Assembly (NCBI RefSeq): GCF_900113115.1
Contig: NZ_FOOF01000023.1
Span: 25,328 to 89,327 of the forward strand
From: Duganella sp. CF458
Lineage (GTDB): Bacteria; Pseudomonadota; Gammaproteobacteria; Burkholderiales; Burkholderiaceae_D
Direction: 5' to 3'
Length of the DNA stretch: 64,000 nucleotides
Below the pieces are notes generated by a model. The model was given only the letters and a program-made list of their open reading frames with translations. It was not told the DNA's origin and searched no databases. Shown one piece after another: positions 53,276 to 62,282 of the stretch. A program made the position numbers and the translations under genes. The number at the start of each line of letters is the position of its first letter. Within the stretch, counting starts at the first letter, position 1.

Positions 53276-53839
53276 ATGCGGCCGGACTTGTTTGCGAGCC
53301 CCGCACTGCGGGATGATCGCCATCGCATCCTGGCGCGGTTGGCGAATGGCGGAAGCATCCCCTCCCCGGCACGCCATTGGATTCCGTGGGCCCCGCCGCA
53401 GCGCGCACGCCTTGCGGCAGTGGCCACGCTGCTGGCGACCGGCGCTGCAGCCTGGGTGTGGCTGCAGAATGCTGGGCATGCGCCTTCGCCTGAACCGCCC
53501 CGAGATTCGCCAATGCACGCCGAGCTTCCGGCGATGCCCGCATCGATCAGCGCGGCCCGCGAGGACGTGCAATCCGAGGCCGCGACGATCATCACAGCCA
53601 CGCCCCCGCCAACACCGGCTGCCTTATCGACCGGTGCGGCGCCAAGCCAGGTGGCTGCCAAACCCGCGGATTCGAAGCCGGCACATTCGCGCCCCGTCAA
53701 AGTGGCCGGCGCACCGCGCAGGCAGCAAGCCGCTGACGCAGTACCGGAGAGCGACGAAGACGTGACTCTGCTGACAGCGATGCTCAAGCATGCCAAGCCG
53801 CAGCAGCCTCCGTCTACGGTTACGTCACCAAAAGATTGA
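53276..53839 (+). CDS. Unknown single-TM, Pro/Ala-rich protein
   Basis: I do not recognise this 187-residue protein. It has a cytoplasmic basic N-terminus (about residues 1-45), one TM helix (ARLAAVATLLATGAAAWVWL, about 44-63) and a long Ala/Pro/Thr-rich, likely periplasmic tail ending in a short acidic/helical motif ESDEDVTLLTAMLKHAKP. AGGAGG is 4 nt before the ATG, so translation is strongly supported. It is divergent from the TagX-like gene and its 3' end overlaps the convergent hydrolase by 20 nt. A role tied to the T6SS is possible only by neighbourhood. Confidence 0.7.
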   Translation: MRPDLFASPALRDDRHRILARLANGGSIPSPARHWIPWAPPQRARLAAVATLLATGAAAWVWLQNAGHAPSPEPPRDSPMHAELPAMPASISAAREDVQSEAATIITATPPPTPAALSTGAAPSQVAAKPADSKPAHSRPVKVAGAPRRQQAADAVPESDEDVTLLTAMLKHAKPQQPPSTVTSPKD

Positions 53840-54584
53840 TGAACGTCGCCATGGCCTGCAACGTTGTCTCGGGCTGTTCGATATGGGGACTATGACCGCA
53901 ACCGGGCAACAGCAACTGGCGAGCGCCAGGCGTGCCCCCTTCAATGGCATCCAGTTGTGCGGCGGAGCCATAATGATCGTCGCTGCCTTGCATCGCCAGC
54001 AAAGGACAAGCAATCGCCGGCAGCAGGTATTCGATATTCCACTGTCTGAACCACGGTGCCAGCCAGGTATCGGCCCAGGAAGAAAACACCTGCTCCGCCT
54101 TTTCGCCATGATAACGCGCCAGCGCGCGCATCTTGCCCGGGCTATGGGCAGCCAGCACAATGTGGATGCCTTCGATGGTGACGTCTTCCACAAACACGTG
54201 CGCAGCAGCGGTGATCACGCCGCGCAGGCCTGGCGGTCGTGCCGCCGCATAGATCAGCGCAATGCTGCCGCCATCCGAGTGCCCTACAACGATATGCTCG
54301 CGGCCCGGCGCCAGCCGCTCCATCAGCGCCGGCAATTCAACCAGCGCAAACTGGTGCAGGTAATGGATGCTGCGCAGCGCAGGCTGCGGCGAAGACCGGC
54401 CGTAACCCTGGCGCTCGTAGACCAGCCCTGCGCAGCCGGTGGCGGCGCACAGGCGTTCCGGAAATTCCTTCCACATGCCGATGCAACCCAGGCCTTCATG
54501 CAGGAACACCATTAGCGGCTTGGTCGGATCGCCTTCGATCAGCTCATAGTTCAGCTGCGCGCCAGCCAGTTCGAGCATCGGCAT
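53820..54584 (-). CDS. Alpha/beta hydrolase
   Basis: A 254-residue cytosolic hydrolase. LHEGLGCIGMWKEF is the oxyanion region, VVGHSDGGS the nucleophile elbow with S103, the acid is in AMQGSDDHYG, and the catalytic His is in LPGCGHSPHIEQP. The pattern is closest to esterase / C-C hydrolase groups but the substrate cannot be predicted. It lies 9 nt after the DUF748 gene stop in the same direction and may be the last gene of that operon. Confidence 0.87.
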   Translation of the reverse strand: MPMLELAGAQLNYELIEGDPTKPLMVFLHEGLGCIGMWKEFPERLCAATGCAGLVYERQGYGRSSPQPALRSIHYLHQFALVELPALMERLAPGREHIVVGHSDGGSIALIYAAARPPGLRGVITAAAHVFVEDVTIEGIHIVLAAHSPGKMRALARYHGEKAEQVFSSWADTWLAPWFRQWNIEYLLPAIACPLLAMQGSDDHYGSAAQLDAIEGGTPGARQLLLPGCGHSPHIEQPETTLQAMATFINLLVT

Positions 54585-54593
54585 GTTCCGCTC

Positions 54594-57500
54594 CTAGCGC
54601 AAGGCGAAGTCGGCGCGTCCCGCCACACCGGCTTTAGGCGCCACCAGGAAAATACGCTCCGGCGCGACCTGCCCCTGCGCCACCAGCCAGTCTTTGGCCA
54701 CCTGCGCGCGGCGATTGCCGAGCGTGATGAAATCGTCCTGGTCAAGGGTGATATTCGCGAGCATCAGCTTTTCCATCTCTTCCGAAGGCAGCGCCTTGGC
54801 AAAGCCGAGGGCATTGCGCGGCTTGACGAATTTCTCGTCCTTGTAAGCACGCTCCAGCAGGGCCGCGTATTCTGCCTTGGCCACCACTACTCCGCCTGCC
54901 GGCAGTTCGCTGCTACGCGCTTGCAGCTCACGCGTCTTGAGCTGGCGCAGCTTGCGCTCCAGTGCCACGTGTTTAAGGGCATCCGCTTCCGCCGCATCGT
55001 CGAAGCGGCCGGTGATGTCCAGCTTCAAGCCGGGGCGTTCGGTCAAAGCCTTGGCCAATGATTTCAGCTTGCCTTCCGATGCCGGCAGCAGTGCCGAACG
55101 ACCCTGGTCAAATTCCAGCATCGACAACTCTTCTCCTCCGCCGAACAATGAGCCGATCAGGGCGAATGGCGAAGTGACCGTTTTCAAGATAGCGTTGCCG
55201 ATCACCTTGAGGATGATGCCACCCAGCGAGAATTCCGGATCGTCCAGCGAGCCGCCAATCGGCACATTGATGTCGATCACGCCGTTACGGTCGCTCAGCA
55301 GGGCCACCGCCAGGTTGACAGGCAGCTTGGTGGCGTCCGGATTGGTGCTCTCCTTGCCGAAGGTAAGCTGGTCGAGCACCAGGCGGTTCTCCGCCTTCAA
55401 CTGGCGGTTTTCCAACGCATACGACACCTCAAAGGTCATCTTGCCTTTCTCAATGCCGTAACCCACATATTTATCCGCGTAAGCCGAGAGCTGCGACAAT
55501 TCCATGCCGCGCACCTCGGCGCGCAAATCAAGCGAAAGCTCCTGCTTCAGCGGATGCACGCGCCCGGCGATCAGCAAAGGCGCTCCGCTGACGTTGCCGC
55601 GCAGGTCAACGTTTGCGTTATGCGCCGGGTCGGACGACAAGCCTGTCACAGTCCCGCCCAACTCTTTCAGGTTGGCCGTGTAGTTCGGCTTGATGAAGTT
55701 GTCGGTAAAGCGTACGCGCCCACCGGACAGCACCAGCTTGCCGATCCGGATTGGCGGCAGCGGTTCGGCGGGTCTTGCCGGCGTCGCCTTTGGCGCCGGT
55801 GCGGTGGCCGCAGGCGGCGCAGCCTGCGCCACCTCTTTCGCCCTGGCTTTGGCGTCCTTGACCGCCTGCGCACGCGTCCCGGCCTCGGTCAGGCTCTTGC
55901 CCTCTTCGCCCTCCTTGCGCGTCACGTCCTGCACGTTCAGGCGCCCATTGGGGTCGATGATGACGCGGGCAAAGAAGTCGTCCAGCATCACGCGATCGAT
56001 ATTGAGGGCGAACGGCTTGAAGTTCACGTCCATGCCGCCGAAGGCAAGCGACTTCCAGCTCAGGAAGTCATTCGAGCTCGATTTGTCGACGGTCGACAAA
56101 CGGCTCACGCTGACGTCCCCCTTGAAGCCGCCGCCCACGCTACCGTCCTTGCCGGTTTCAAGCCGCAATTGCGCCTTGCTGGAAACGGCCGCCTGCAACA
56201 GGCGCAGGTTCACATAGTCCGTCACGTAGGGCTGCAAAGGCAGCAGGTCGAAATTCTTCAGGTCCAGGGCCAGGTCGGCCTTGAGCGGGGATGGCGCCAG
56301 TTGGCCTTTGACTTCCAGTTCGCCTTTGTTGACGACAGTCTTCAGCGCCACCTCGGCAGACGCGCCGGGGGCGTTGGAATAGCCTTCAATAGTCAAGGAC
56401 AGCGGAGACAAGTTGAAAATGGTCGGCTCGGCGCGAAGATCCTCCCGCAGCTTCGCTTGCCAGTCGCTGATTTCCAGCTTGCCGACCTTGATTTGCATCG
56501 GCTCTTCGTCCGCAGCCTTGGTATCCGGTTTGCCGTTGGCAGCCTTGTCCGCCAGCTTGCCTTGGTGGACATCGATTTCCGCACTGTCCGAAATGACGGA
56601 TGCAATATCGAGCGTGCGCTTGCCGCCATCGAAAGCGATGTCCTGCACCAGCACCCCGAATTTAGCCAGGTCGGCCCGCAGGTTGCCCTGCGGGGTATCG
56701 TCCACATAGCGCAGCGCCGCACCGGTGACGGCCAGCTCCTTGAGCAGCACCACCGGCCCGGCGCCCGCCGGCTTGGCGGCAGGCGCAGGTGCCGCCGCCG
56801 GCGAAGGCGCAGCAGCGGGGATCAATTGGCCGAGGTTCAGCATCCCATCCTTGCTGCGCTTGACATCCAGCTCCAGGCCATCGATGCCGACCTTCGCAAT
56901 CTCGAATCGCTGCCCCAGCAAATCCAGCTTGCCCAGCTTGACCTTCAAGGCATCCAGCTTGGCAAGCTGCGTGCCATCCAGTTGCTGCAACTGCGCACCC
57001 GACAGGGTAGCCTCGCCGCCCAGCACCAGCGACGCCGGCTTCTCTTTCGGTTGCACCACGGTCAAATTGAGCTGCGCCTCAAGGTGCGCCGACGGCAGCT
57101 TGAAACCCGGCTTGAACGGTAGGTAACCGAGGTAATTGGTCAGGTCGACCTTATCCAGCTTGAGGTCCAGCGCATAATCCTTCGGCTCCGCGAACGGACG
57201 CACCTTGCCCTTCAAGAGCAGCGGCGCGCCGTTGATGTCGGCACTGAACAGCGGTTCAACAAAGATCGTCACATCCGCCGGCAGCGAGGATACGAACGGC
57301 AGGCCCAGTTTCAGGTCTTTCACCTTATGCGTCACGCCGGCAGGTTTGTCCTCGAAGGACAGGCTGCCATCTTCCAGCTGGATATTGTTGACCGAGAAGC
57401 GCGCCGGCTCAGGCGACGGCGGCTGGCTCGCGATCAATTTCAGGATATCGTCGATGTTGTAGCGGTTGTCGGCATCGCGCGCCAGATGCACATACGGCTT

Positions 57501-57821
57501 GGTCAGGCGAACTTCCTGAACCACGGGCGCCATGCGCCTGACGGACTGCCACGACAAGTCGGCGCCCAGCCGGTCAAAACTGGCAAAGACGGTGCTGCCA
57601 TCCTGCTCCATCATCTTCAGGCCGCGCACCGAGGCGGCCAGCGTGAATGGATTGAAGGAGACTTCCTCAATGCTGAGCTGGCGATGCAATTTTTCCGAGG
57701 CTTGTTTGGCCGCCTGCGACTTGACGATGGCCGGTACGGCCAGGAAGCCGATGCCGGTGTAAGCAAGCAGCAGCCCGGCCAAGGTGCCGGGAACAAGATA
57801 TTTCAATGGTGGGATCTTCAT
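54594..57821 (-). CDS. DUF748 (AsmA-like) large envelope protein
   Basis: A 1075-residue protein with one N-terminal TM helix (about residues 12-30) and a long periplasmic part of AsmA-like beta repeats typical of DUF748 (LSIEEVSFNPFTLAASVRGLKM; FKPFALNIDRVMLDDFFARVII). A low-complexity Ala/Pro linker splits the repeats near 660-700. The C-terminal 200 residues carry an OmpA-like stretch (LEFDQGRSALLPASEGKLKSLAKAL). AsmA-clan proteins move or organise phospholipids across the periplasm, so a similar role is inferred. It is coupled to the upstream DUF6351 gene by ATGA. Confidence 0.87.
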   Translation of the reverse strand: MKIPPLKYLVPGTLAGLLLAYTGIGFLAVPAIVKSQAAKQASEKLHRQLSIEEVSFNPFTLAASVRGLKMMEQDGSTVFASFDRLGADLSWQSVRRMAPVVQEVRLTKPYVHLARDADNRYNIDDILKLIASQPPSPEPARFSVNNIQLEDGSLSFEDKPAGVTHKVKDLKLGLPFVSSLPADVTIFVEPLFSADINGAPLLLKGKVRPFAEPKDYALDLKLDKVDLTNYLGYLPFKPGFKLPSAHLEAQLNLTVVQPKEKPASLVLGGEATLSGAQLQQLDGTQLAKLDALKVKLGKLDLLGQRFEIAKVGIDGLELDVKRSKDGMLNLGQLIPAAAPSPAAAPAPAAKPAGAGPVVLLKELAVTGAALRYVDDTPQGNLRADLAKFGVLVQDIAFDGGKRTLDIASVISDSAEIDVHQGKLADKAANGKPDTKAADEEPMQIKVGKLEISDWQAKLREDLRAEPTIFNLSPLSLTIEGYSNAPGASAEVALKTVVNKGELEVKGQLAPSPLKADLALDLKNFDLLPLQPYVTDYVNLRLLQAAVSSKAQLRLETGKDGSVGGGFKGDVSVSRLSTVDKSSSNDFLSWKSLAFGGMDVNFKPFALNIDRVMLDDFFARVIIDPNGRLNVQDVTRKEGEEGKSLTEAGTRAQAVKDAKARAKEVAQAAPPAATAPAPKATPARPAEPLPPIRIGKLVLSGGRVRFTDNFIKPNYTANLKELGGTVTGLSSDPAHNANVDLRGNVSGAPLLIAGRVHPLKQELSLDLRAEVRGMELSQLSAYADKYVGYGIEKGKMTFEVSYALENRQLKAENRLVLDQLTFGKESTNPDATKLPVNLAVALLSDRNGVIDINVPIGGSLDDPEFSLGGIILKVIGNAILKTVTSPFALIGSLFGGGEELSMLEFDQGRSALLPASEGKLKSLAKALTERPGLKLDITGRFDDAAEADALKHVALERKLRQLKTRELQARSSELPAGGVVVAKAEYAALLERAYKDEKFVKPRNALGFAKALPSEEMEKLMLANITLDQDDFITLGNRRAQVAKDWLVAQGQVAPERIFLVAPKAGVAGRADFALR

Positions 57822-59803
57822 AACCCGCTATTGTAATCGCACACGCCCTGCGGGAATATCCGTGACAACCATGCCTTTTGTGCATCATTGAAGCTCACCG
57901 CAGCCCCGTAAGTCCCGTCAGTATAGGCTTTCTCGAGAGGCTTCAACCGGCATTTGAAGGTGTCGCCACGAATGGATTCGCCCGCCACCATGCGTGGGCT
58001 GCTGTGGATCGGGAAGGCCTGGGTGCATGCGCCCGGCGTGCCGCCATCCAGGATGCCGCGCCAGGCGTCGGGGCCCGACGCTAGCACGACGCCGGCGCTG
58101 TCTACGCAGCGGTCGGCGAATTCCGCCGGCGCGCTGCCGCTGGCCAGATATTTGTCCAGCACCGACACCGCCGTCATCACCTGCACTGCCAGGTCGGCAT
58201 CCGGCCTTACAAACCAGACAACCTGCCGCTTTGCCTCGCCCGGATTGGCCGCCAGCAGCCGCGCGCGAACGGAGAAAGCCTGCCGCGCATTGTGCATGTC
58301 CAGCTCCGCCTCACGATAGGGGCGCAAGTCGATCATCGGAATGCCAAGCTGCTTGCCGGTGAAAACATGGCCGGAGTCGAATGCCGCACGAATCGCCTTC
58401 TGATCGCCCTCGCGCCGCTGCGCCGGAATGCCGACCGGCTCGCGGCAGGTCGTGCTACGGTGCATATTCGCCGAATCGAATGGATCGCTGTCCAGTTTGT
58501 ACTGCACGAAGTCGCGCTGCTCCTTCCAGCTTCCGACGCAGGCATTCAGCCGCAGGAACTCATTGGCATCGAGCTTGCCCGACACCAGCGCCGCAAGGCC
58601 GTACTGCACGCCCACGTTGTCCAGCGGGATCGGAGCGAATCCTTCGGCATCCGTGCCATAGAATTCTTCCAGGTCGTTCCAGTGCGTCCACTTTACCTTG
58701 GCGAAGACGTTCGGCGCATAGCCATAATAGGTGATGGCCTTATCGAATTTATTGTCGCGGAAGTGCGGGTTCAGCACCGACGGCATCGCAAAGCGCCAGC
58801 CGTTGATGCATTCGGTCGTGCCGGGCTTGCCCGTGAAGGGATTTTTCGCGGTATCGCTGGCATTCATGCCCTGCACCAGCGACTGGCGGCTCCACGTCGC
58901 CCACGGCGATTTCGGATCGCGCGCCACCTCGTCGCGGAAATACTGCCCCAGCAAGGGACAGTCGGAAATCGGAATCGACTGCGTCACCATGTCGGGAAAC
59001 GACTGCACCGGAATTCCCGCATCGAACAGGCCGGGGCGGTTTTGCGCGAACAGATACTGCTGCACCGCGCCGCCAGAGCCGCCGATGCCGATCGTATAAA
59101 CTGGCTGGCCATACTTCTCGGCGAAGTAAGCCTTGGTTTGCGCCGCCGTCTCCTCGGCAAGCCGCATATTGTAGTGAACCCCGCTCTCGTTGCCGGACGA
59201 ATTGGCAATCGCATAGCCCTCCGCCAGCAGCTTCGGCATCAGTTGTTTCTCCGAGCTATTCAGCTTGTCGTTGAACCATATGGCCGTGCCCTGCTGGTGA
59301 CCGATGCCGACACCACCGCGCATCCAGTAAACCAGCTTGCGGTTCCAGGGCGCCCGCTCCAGCATCGCAATCGTGTAGATGAAACGGTTGATGGTTCCAG
59401 CTTCGACCCGTACCACAAACGGAATGCTCTCGCCATTGGCGACAACCGTTTTCATGTCGGCCGGCGGCGTCTTGTAGCCGTTCTCGACATCGAACGTCTT
59501 GAAGCCCGAGCCGTTGAAATAGAAATGCTGGATTCGCGGCTTGATGTCACATTGGCTGCTGTAGCCAAGCACCTTGCCTGCGTTGTCGCGCACAGGATGC
59601 CCGATGCCTTGATGGTTATCGACCAAAGGCTGGCCAAGCCCCGATTCCATCGTCCGGCAGATAAAGGGCTGCTGCTGGTGTCGAAGCTGGTGCTGCAGGT
59701 GCTGGGGCAGGTCCTGCTGCACCTGCGCTTGCTCGTGTTGTTGCGGGGTGCTGCATCCTGCCAGGGTGATAGCCGCTAGAACGGCCAATATCCGAGCTCT
59801 CAT
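57818..59803 (-). CDS. DUF6351-type lipoprotein, alpha/beta-hydrolase fold
   Basis: A 661-residue lipoprotein (lipobox LAGC, Cys at residue 17) with an unusual Gln/His-rich linker at residues 19-48 and a hydrolase-like body: IGIGGSGGAVQQY contains a GxSxG-type elbow with S243, and SRQSLVQGMNASDTAKN lies further on. The size and content match the DUF6351 family, whose function is unknown. Located in the outer or inner membrane leaflet facing the periplasm. It overlaps DUF748 by ATGA. Confidence 0.78.
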   Translation of the reverse strand: MRARILAVLAAITLAGCSTPQQHEQAQVQQDLPQHLQHQLRHQQQPFICRTMESGLGQPLVDNHQGIGHPVRDNAGKVLGYSSQCDIKPRIQHFYFNGSGFKTFDVENGYKTPPADMKTVVANGESIPFVVRVEAGTINRFIYTIAMLERAPWNRKLVYWMRGGVGIGHQQGTAIWFNDKLNSSEKQLMPKLLAEGYAIANSSGNESGVHYNMRLAEETAAQTKAYFAEKYGQPVYTIGIGGSGGAVQQYLFAQNRPGLFDAGIPVQSFPDMVTQSIPISDCPLLGQYFRDEVARDPKSPWATWSRQSLVQGMNASDTAKNPFTGKPGTTECINGWRFAMPSVLNPHFRDNKFDKAITYYGYAPNVFAKVKWTHWNDLEEFYGTDAEGFAPIPLDNVGVQYGLAALVSGKLDANEFLRLNACVGSWKEQRDFVQYKLDSDPFDSANMHRSTTCREPVGIPAQRREGDQKAIRAAFDSGHVFTGKQLGIPMIDLRPYREAELDMHNARQAFSVRARLLAANPGEAKRQVVWFVRPDADLAVQVMTAVSVLDKYLASGSAPAEFADRCVDSAGVVLASGPDAWRGILDGGTPGACTQAFPIHSSPRMVAGESIRGDTFKCRLKPLEKAYTDGTYGAAVSFNDAQKAWLSRIFPQGVCDYNSGL

Positions 59804-59851
59804 GGCGCCTCCTCCTTGGCAAGCAGTGTAACGCGGCTATAGCGCTCGTGC

Positions 59852-60748
59852 CTACCGCTTGCCCGACAACTCCTGCGGCCGATACCACAATTCACTGCGC
59901 GCCAACGGAGTTTGCGGCGGCAGGCCGGGGTTGGGTATGCGGAACAGGCGGCGGCGCGCCAGGCCGGAACGCTTGATCAACGCCCCTTTATAAGTCATAA
60001 ACAGCGCCTGCAGCGAACCATCGTTCACCATGGCCTCCAGGCCCGCCTCCAGCCGGTTCGCCAACACCTCCCCTGCAGCGTCGCGGCGCGTGAAGAAGTA
60101 GCGCGCCAGCGGGTAATAAAGCGCGATGCCCGGCTCGACCTCAAAACCAAAGCGCTGGTGCCGTTCATCGTATTCGCTCAGGGCTTCGTCGGCCGAGCGC
60201 GACAGCGCGTCGAAGCGTTTCACCTCCAGCATGGAGAACAAGCCGTCGTAATTATTCCCTTCCACCACCTTGAAGCCGCCGGCCTCCAGGATGCCGACAT
60301 CGACCCAGCCTTTGCCCTGACCAATGCTAAAGCGACGCAACTGGTCGAGCGATTTGACCTCGGCAAATTTGGGCAAGTCTTCATGGCGCACCAACAGCAG
60401 GCGGTAGCCGATCAGGCCACGGTCAACCGGTATCCGCACGGGACGGAATTGCTGCTCCAATTGTGCCGACGTGGCGCGCACAAAAACATTGATGGCGCCA
60501 GCTCCTGCAGCTTCGGCAGTCACCCGCGCGGGCGACATATATTGGCGGGCCTGGCGCAATTCGTAGGGGCCGAACCGGCCACGCGTCTTCTCGAGCGCGG
60601 TGCGCAACACCTCCCAGTCATACAGGTAGCGGCTGTCTTGCGCGGACTCGGGGCGCGGGTAAACCACCAGTTGCGGAGCCTTTGCAGGGTCTGCAACTGC
60701 CGCCCGCATCGACAACAGGGCCAGGATTAGCAGGCCGGTCTTCTTCAT
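59852..60748 (-). CDS. Exported solute-binding-like protein (SBP_bac_3 type)
   Basis: A 298-residue protein with a signal peptide (about residues 1-19, LLILALLSMRAAVA) and a type-II periplasmic binding fold resembling amino-acid binding proteins: YLYDWEVLRTALEKT, the middle RGLIGYRLLLVRHEDLPKF, and GKGWVDVGILEAGG. No permease genes are adjacent, so it is more likely a lone sensor or binding protein than part of a transporter. It is 48 nt upstream of DUF6351, possibly the first gene of that operon, and divergent from the TetR gene. Confidence 0.75.
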   Translation of the reverse strand: MKKTGLLILALLSMRAAVADPAKAPQLVVYPRPESAQDSRYLYDWEVLRTALEKTRGRFGPYELRQARQYMSPARVTAEAAGAGAINVFVRATSAQLEQQFRPVRIPVDRGLIGYRLLLVRHEDLPKFAEVKSLDQLRRFSIGQGKGWVDVGILEAGGFKVVEGNNYDGLFSMLEVKRFDALSRSADEALSEYDERHQRFGFEVEPGIALYYPLARYFFTRRDAAGEVLANRLEAGLEAMVNDGSLQALFMTYKGALIKRSGLARRRLFRIPNPGLPPQTPLARSELWYRPQELSGKR

Positions 60749-60777
60749 GCTAGTGAGCTTAACCCGAAACGAAGAAC

Positions 60778-60806
60778 TTGACTAGAATGGAATTCTAGAA
60801 CAATAT
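60778..60806 (+). promoter_or_regulatory. Candidate promoter of the TetR-hydrolase operon
   Basis: TTGACT (60778-60783) and CAATAT (60801-60806) are spaced by 17 nt. The -35 is 5 of 6 consensus; the -10 is weak. The predicted start is about 7 nt downstream, nearly at the ATG at 60814, which would give a leaderless or very short-leader transcript. The TetR operator overlaps the -35, spacer and -10. Confidence 0.5.
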
Positions 60807-60812
60807 TCTAGA
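60782..60812. promoter_or_regulatory. Overlapping inverted repeats, TetR operator
   Basis: CTAGAAT-GGA-ATTCTAG (60782-60798) and TCTAGAA-CAATA-TTCTAGA (60794-60812) are two perfect 7-bp dyads that share one half-site, giving three copies of a TTCTAGAA-type half. They overlay the promoter directly before the TetR gene, the expected place for autorepression. Confidence 0.75.
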
Positions 60813-60813
60813 C

Positions 60814-61431
60814 ATGATCCAAGTCGACCGAAAATCCGCCATCCTGTCCGCCGCCCTTGCCGTGTTCTCTGAAAAAGGGATCGAGGCGACATCGATAGAA
60901 GACATCCGCCAGAGCAGCCAAGCGTCGGTGGGCAGCATTTATCATCACTTCGGCAATAAGGAAGGCATCGCCGCCGCCCTGTTCGCACAGGGGCTCGACA
61001 GCTACTGGCAGCAGATCAAGGAAAACGTGGCCCAGGCCAGCAACGCGGAATTCGCCATTCACGCCATTGTCAGCACCCATCTGAACTGGATTGTGCAACA
61101 GCCCGACATGGCGCGCTTCCTGTTTGCGCGGCGCCAGGCGGTGAGCGCCGAGCATGACGATGCCATCCGCCAGCGCACCGCGGCGCATTTCAAGGAAGTC
61201 TTCGAAAAACTGAAGCCCTGGTTCAAACAAGGCGTACTGCGCCGGCTGCCCATCGAACTGTACGGCCCCCTGCTGCTCGGCCCCTCACAGGAACTGGCGC
61301 GTAACTGGCTGGGCGGGCGTATCGGCTTCAACCCGCTCACTGCCATCGATGAACTGAGCAGCGCCGCCTGGCGTACGCTGGCCACCAATCCAGCCCTCAC
61401 CGGCGTCTCTTACGGAGTATCCAAACCATGA
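60814..61431 (+). CDS. TetR-family transcriptional repressor
   Basis: A 205-residue regulator with a TetR HTH at residues 5-50 (KSAILSAALAVFSEKGIEATSIEDIRQSSQASVGSIYHHFGNKEGI) and a C-terminal ligand domain with LNWIVQQPDMARFLFARR. No Shine-Dalgarno precedes the ATG, which lies at the predicted transcript start. It is translationally coupled (ATGA) to the hydrolase gene and probably represses both genes through the operator 2 nt upstream. Confidence 0.92.
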   Translation: MIQVDRKSAILSAALAVFSEKGIEATSIEDIRQSSQASVGSIYHHFGNKEGIAAALFAQGLDSYWQQIKENVAQASNAEFAIHAIVSTHLNWIVQQPDMARFLFARRQAVSAEHDDAIRQRTAAHFKEVFEKLKPWFKQGVLRRLPIELYGPLLLGPSQELARNWLGGRIGFNPLTAIDELSSAAWRTLATNPALTGVSYGVSKP

Positions 61432-62282
61432 GCGCCAGCCGCTTCACGCTAACAACCCACGACGGCCAGCAACTTGTCGCCTATCGCCACGAGCCATCGC
61501 AAGCGCCGCGCGCGCAAGTAGTGATCGCACCCGGCATGGCGATTCCACAAGGCTTCTACGCCACCTTCGCCGCGTTCCTGGCAAGCCTGGGCTACCGTGT
61601 GTGGACTTTCGATTATCGCGGCATGGGCGAATCGCGTGAAGGCTCACTGCGCCGCTGCAGGGCTGACATCACCACCTGGATCGCGATTGACCTCGAGTCA
61701 GTAGTGCAGCACGCCACGCAGCAGGATGCCACGCTACCGCTGTTCTTGCTCGGCCACAGCCTGGGCGGCCAGACCGCCCCACTGCTGCCGTCCATCCGCA
61801 AGGTCGCGGGCCTGGTCAACATTGCCGTTGGCAGTGGCGCGACGCGCCACAACCATCCGCGCGTGCAGCGTACCGCACCGCTGCTGTGGTACGTGCTGAC
61901 GCCGCTGCTATGCAGGCTGCTTGGTTACTTCCCCGGCAAGCGCATTGGCATCCTTGGCGACATTCCGCGCGGCGCAATGATGCAATGGCGCCGCTGGTGC
62001 CTTACGCCGGACTACCTGCTCACCGGCGAACCCGGTGCGCGCGAAGCCTACGCCAGCGCCAGCTTCCCCGTGCTTGGCCTCACCTTCAGCGATGACGAAC
62101 TACTGCGCGAATCGGGTTCGCGCATGCTGCACGAGGCTTACACCAGCGCCAAGGTCGACTATCGCGTACTCAATCCAGGGACTTTCAACCAGGAGCGCAT
62201 CGGCCACTTCGGTTTCTTCCGCCCGCACCAGGAAACAGTACTGTGGCCGCTGGTTGGCGAGTGGCTCGACCAGCACTGCTGA
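61428..62282 (+). CDS. Alpha/beta hydrolase (TetR-controlled)
   Basis: A 284-residue hydrolase with APGMAIPQGFY (oxyanion region), FDYRGMGESREG, and nucleophile elbow LLGHSLGGQ with S111; a His near NQERIGHFGFF completes the triad. The middle lid region (YFPGKRIGILGDIPRGAMMQWRRW) is typical of the serine aminopeptidase / lipase-like cluster. It overlaps the TetR gene by ATGA, so its level should follow the TetR effector, perhaps a lipid or toxic ester. It ends one base before the convergent gene. Confidence 0.87.
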   Translation: MSASRFTLTTHDGQQLVAYRHEPSQAPRAQVVIAPGMAIPQGFYATFAAFLASLGYRVWTFDYRGMGESREGSLRRCRADITTWIAIDLESVVQHATQQDATLPLFLLGHSLGGQTAPLLPSIRKVAGLVNIAVGSGATRHNHPRVQRTAPLLWYVLTPLLCRLLGYFPGKRIGILGDIPRGAMMQWRRWCLTPDYLLTGEPGAREAYASASFPVLGLTFSDDELLRESGSRMLHEAYTSAKVDYRVLNPGTFNQERIGHFGFFRPHQETVLWPLVGEWLDQHC

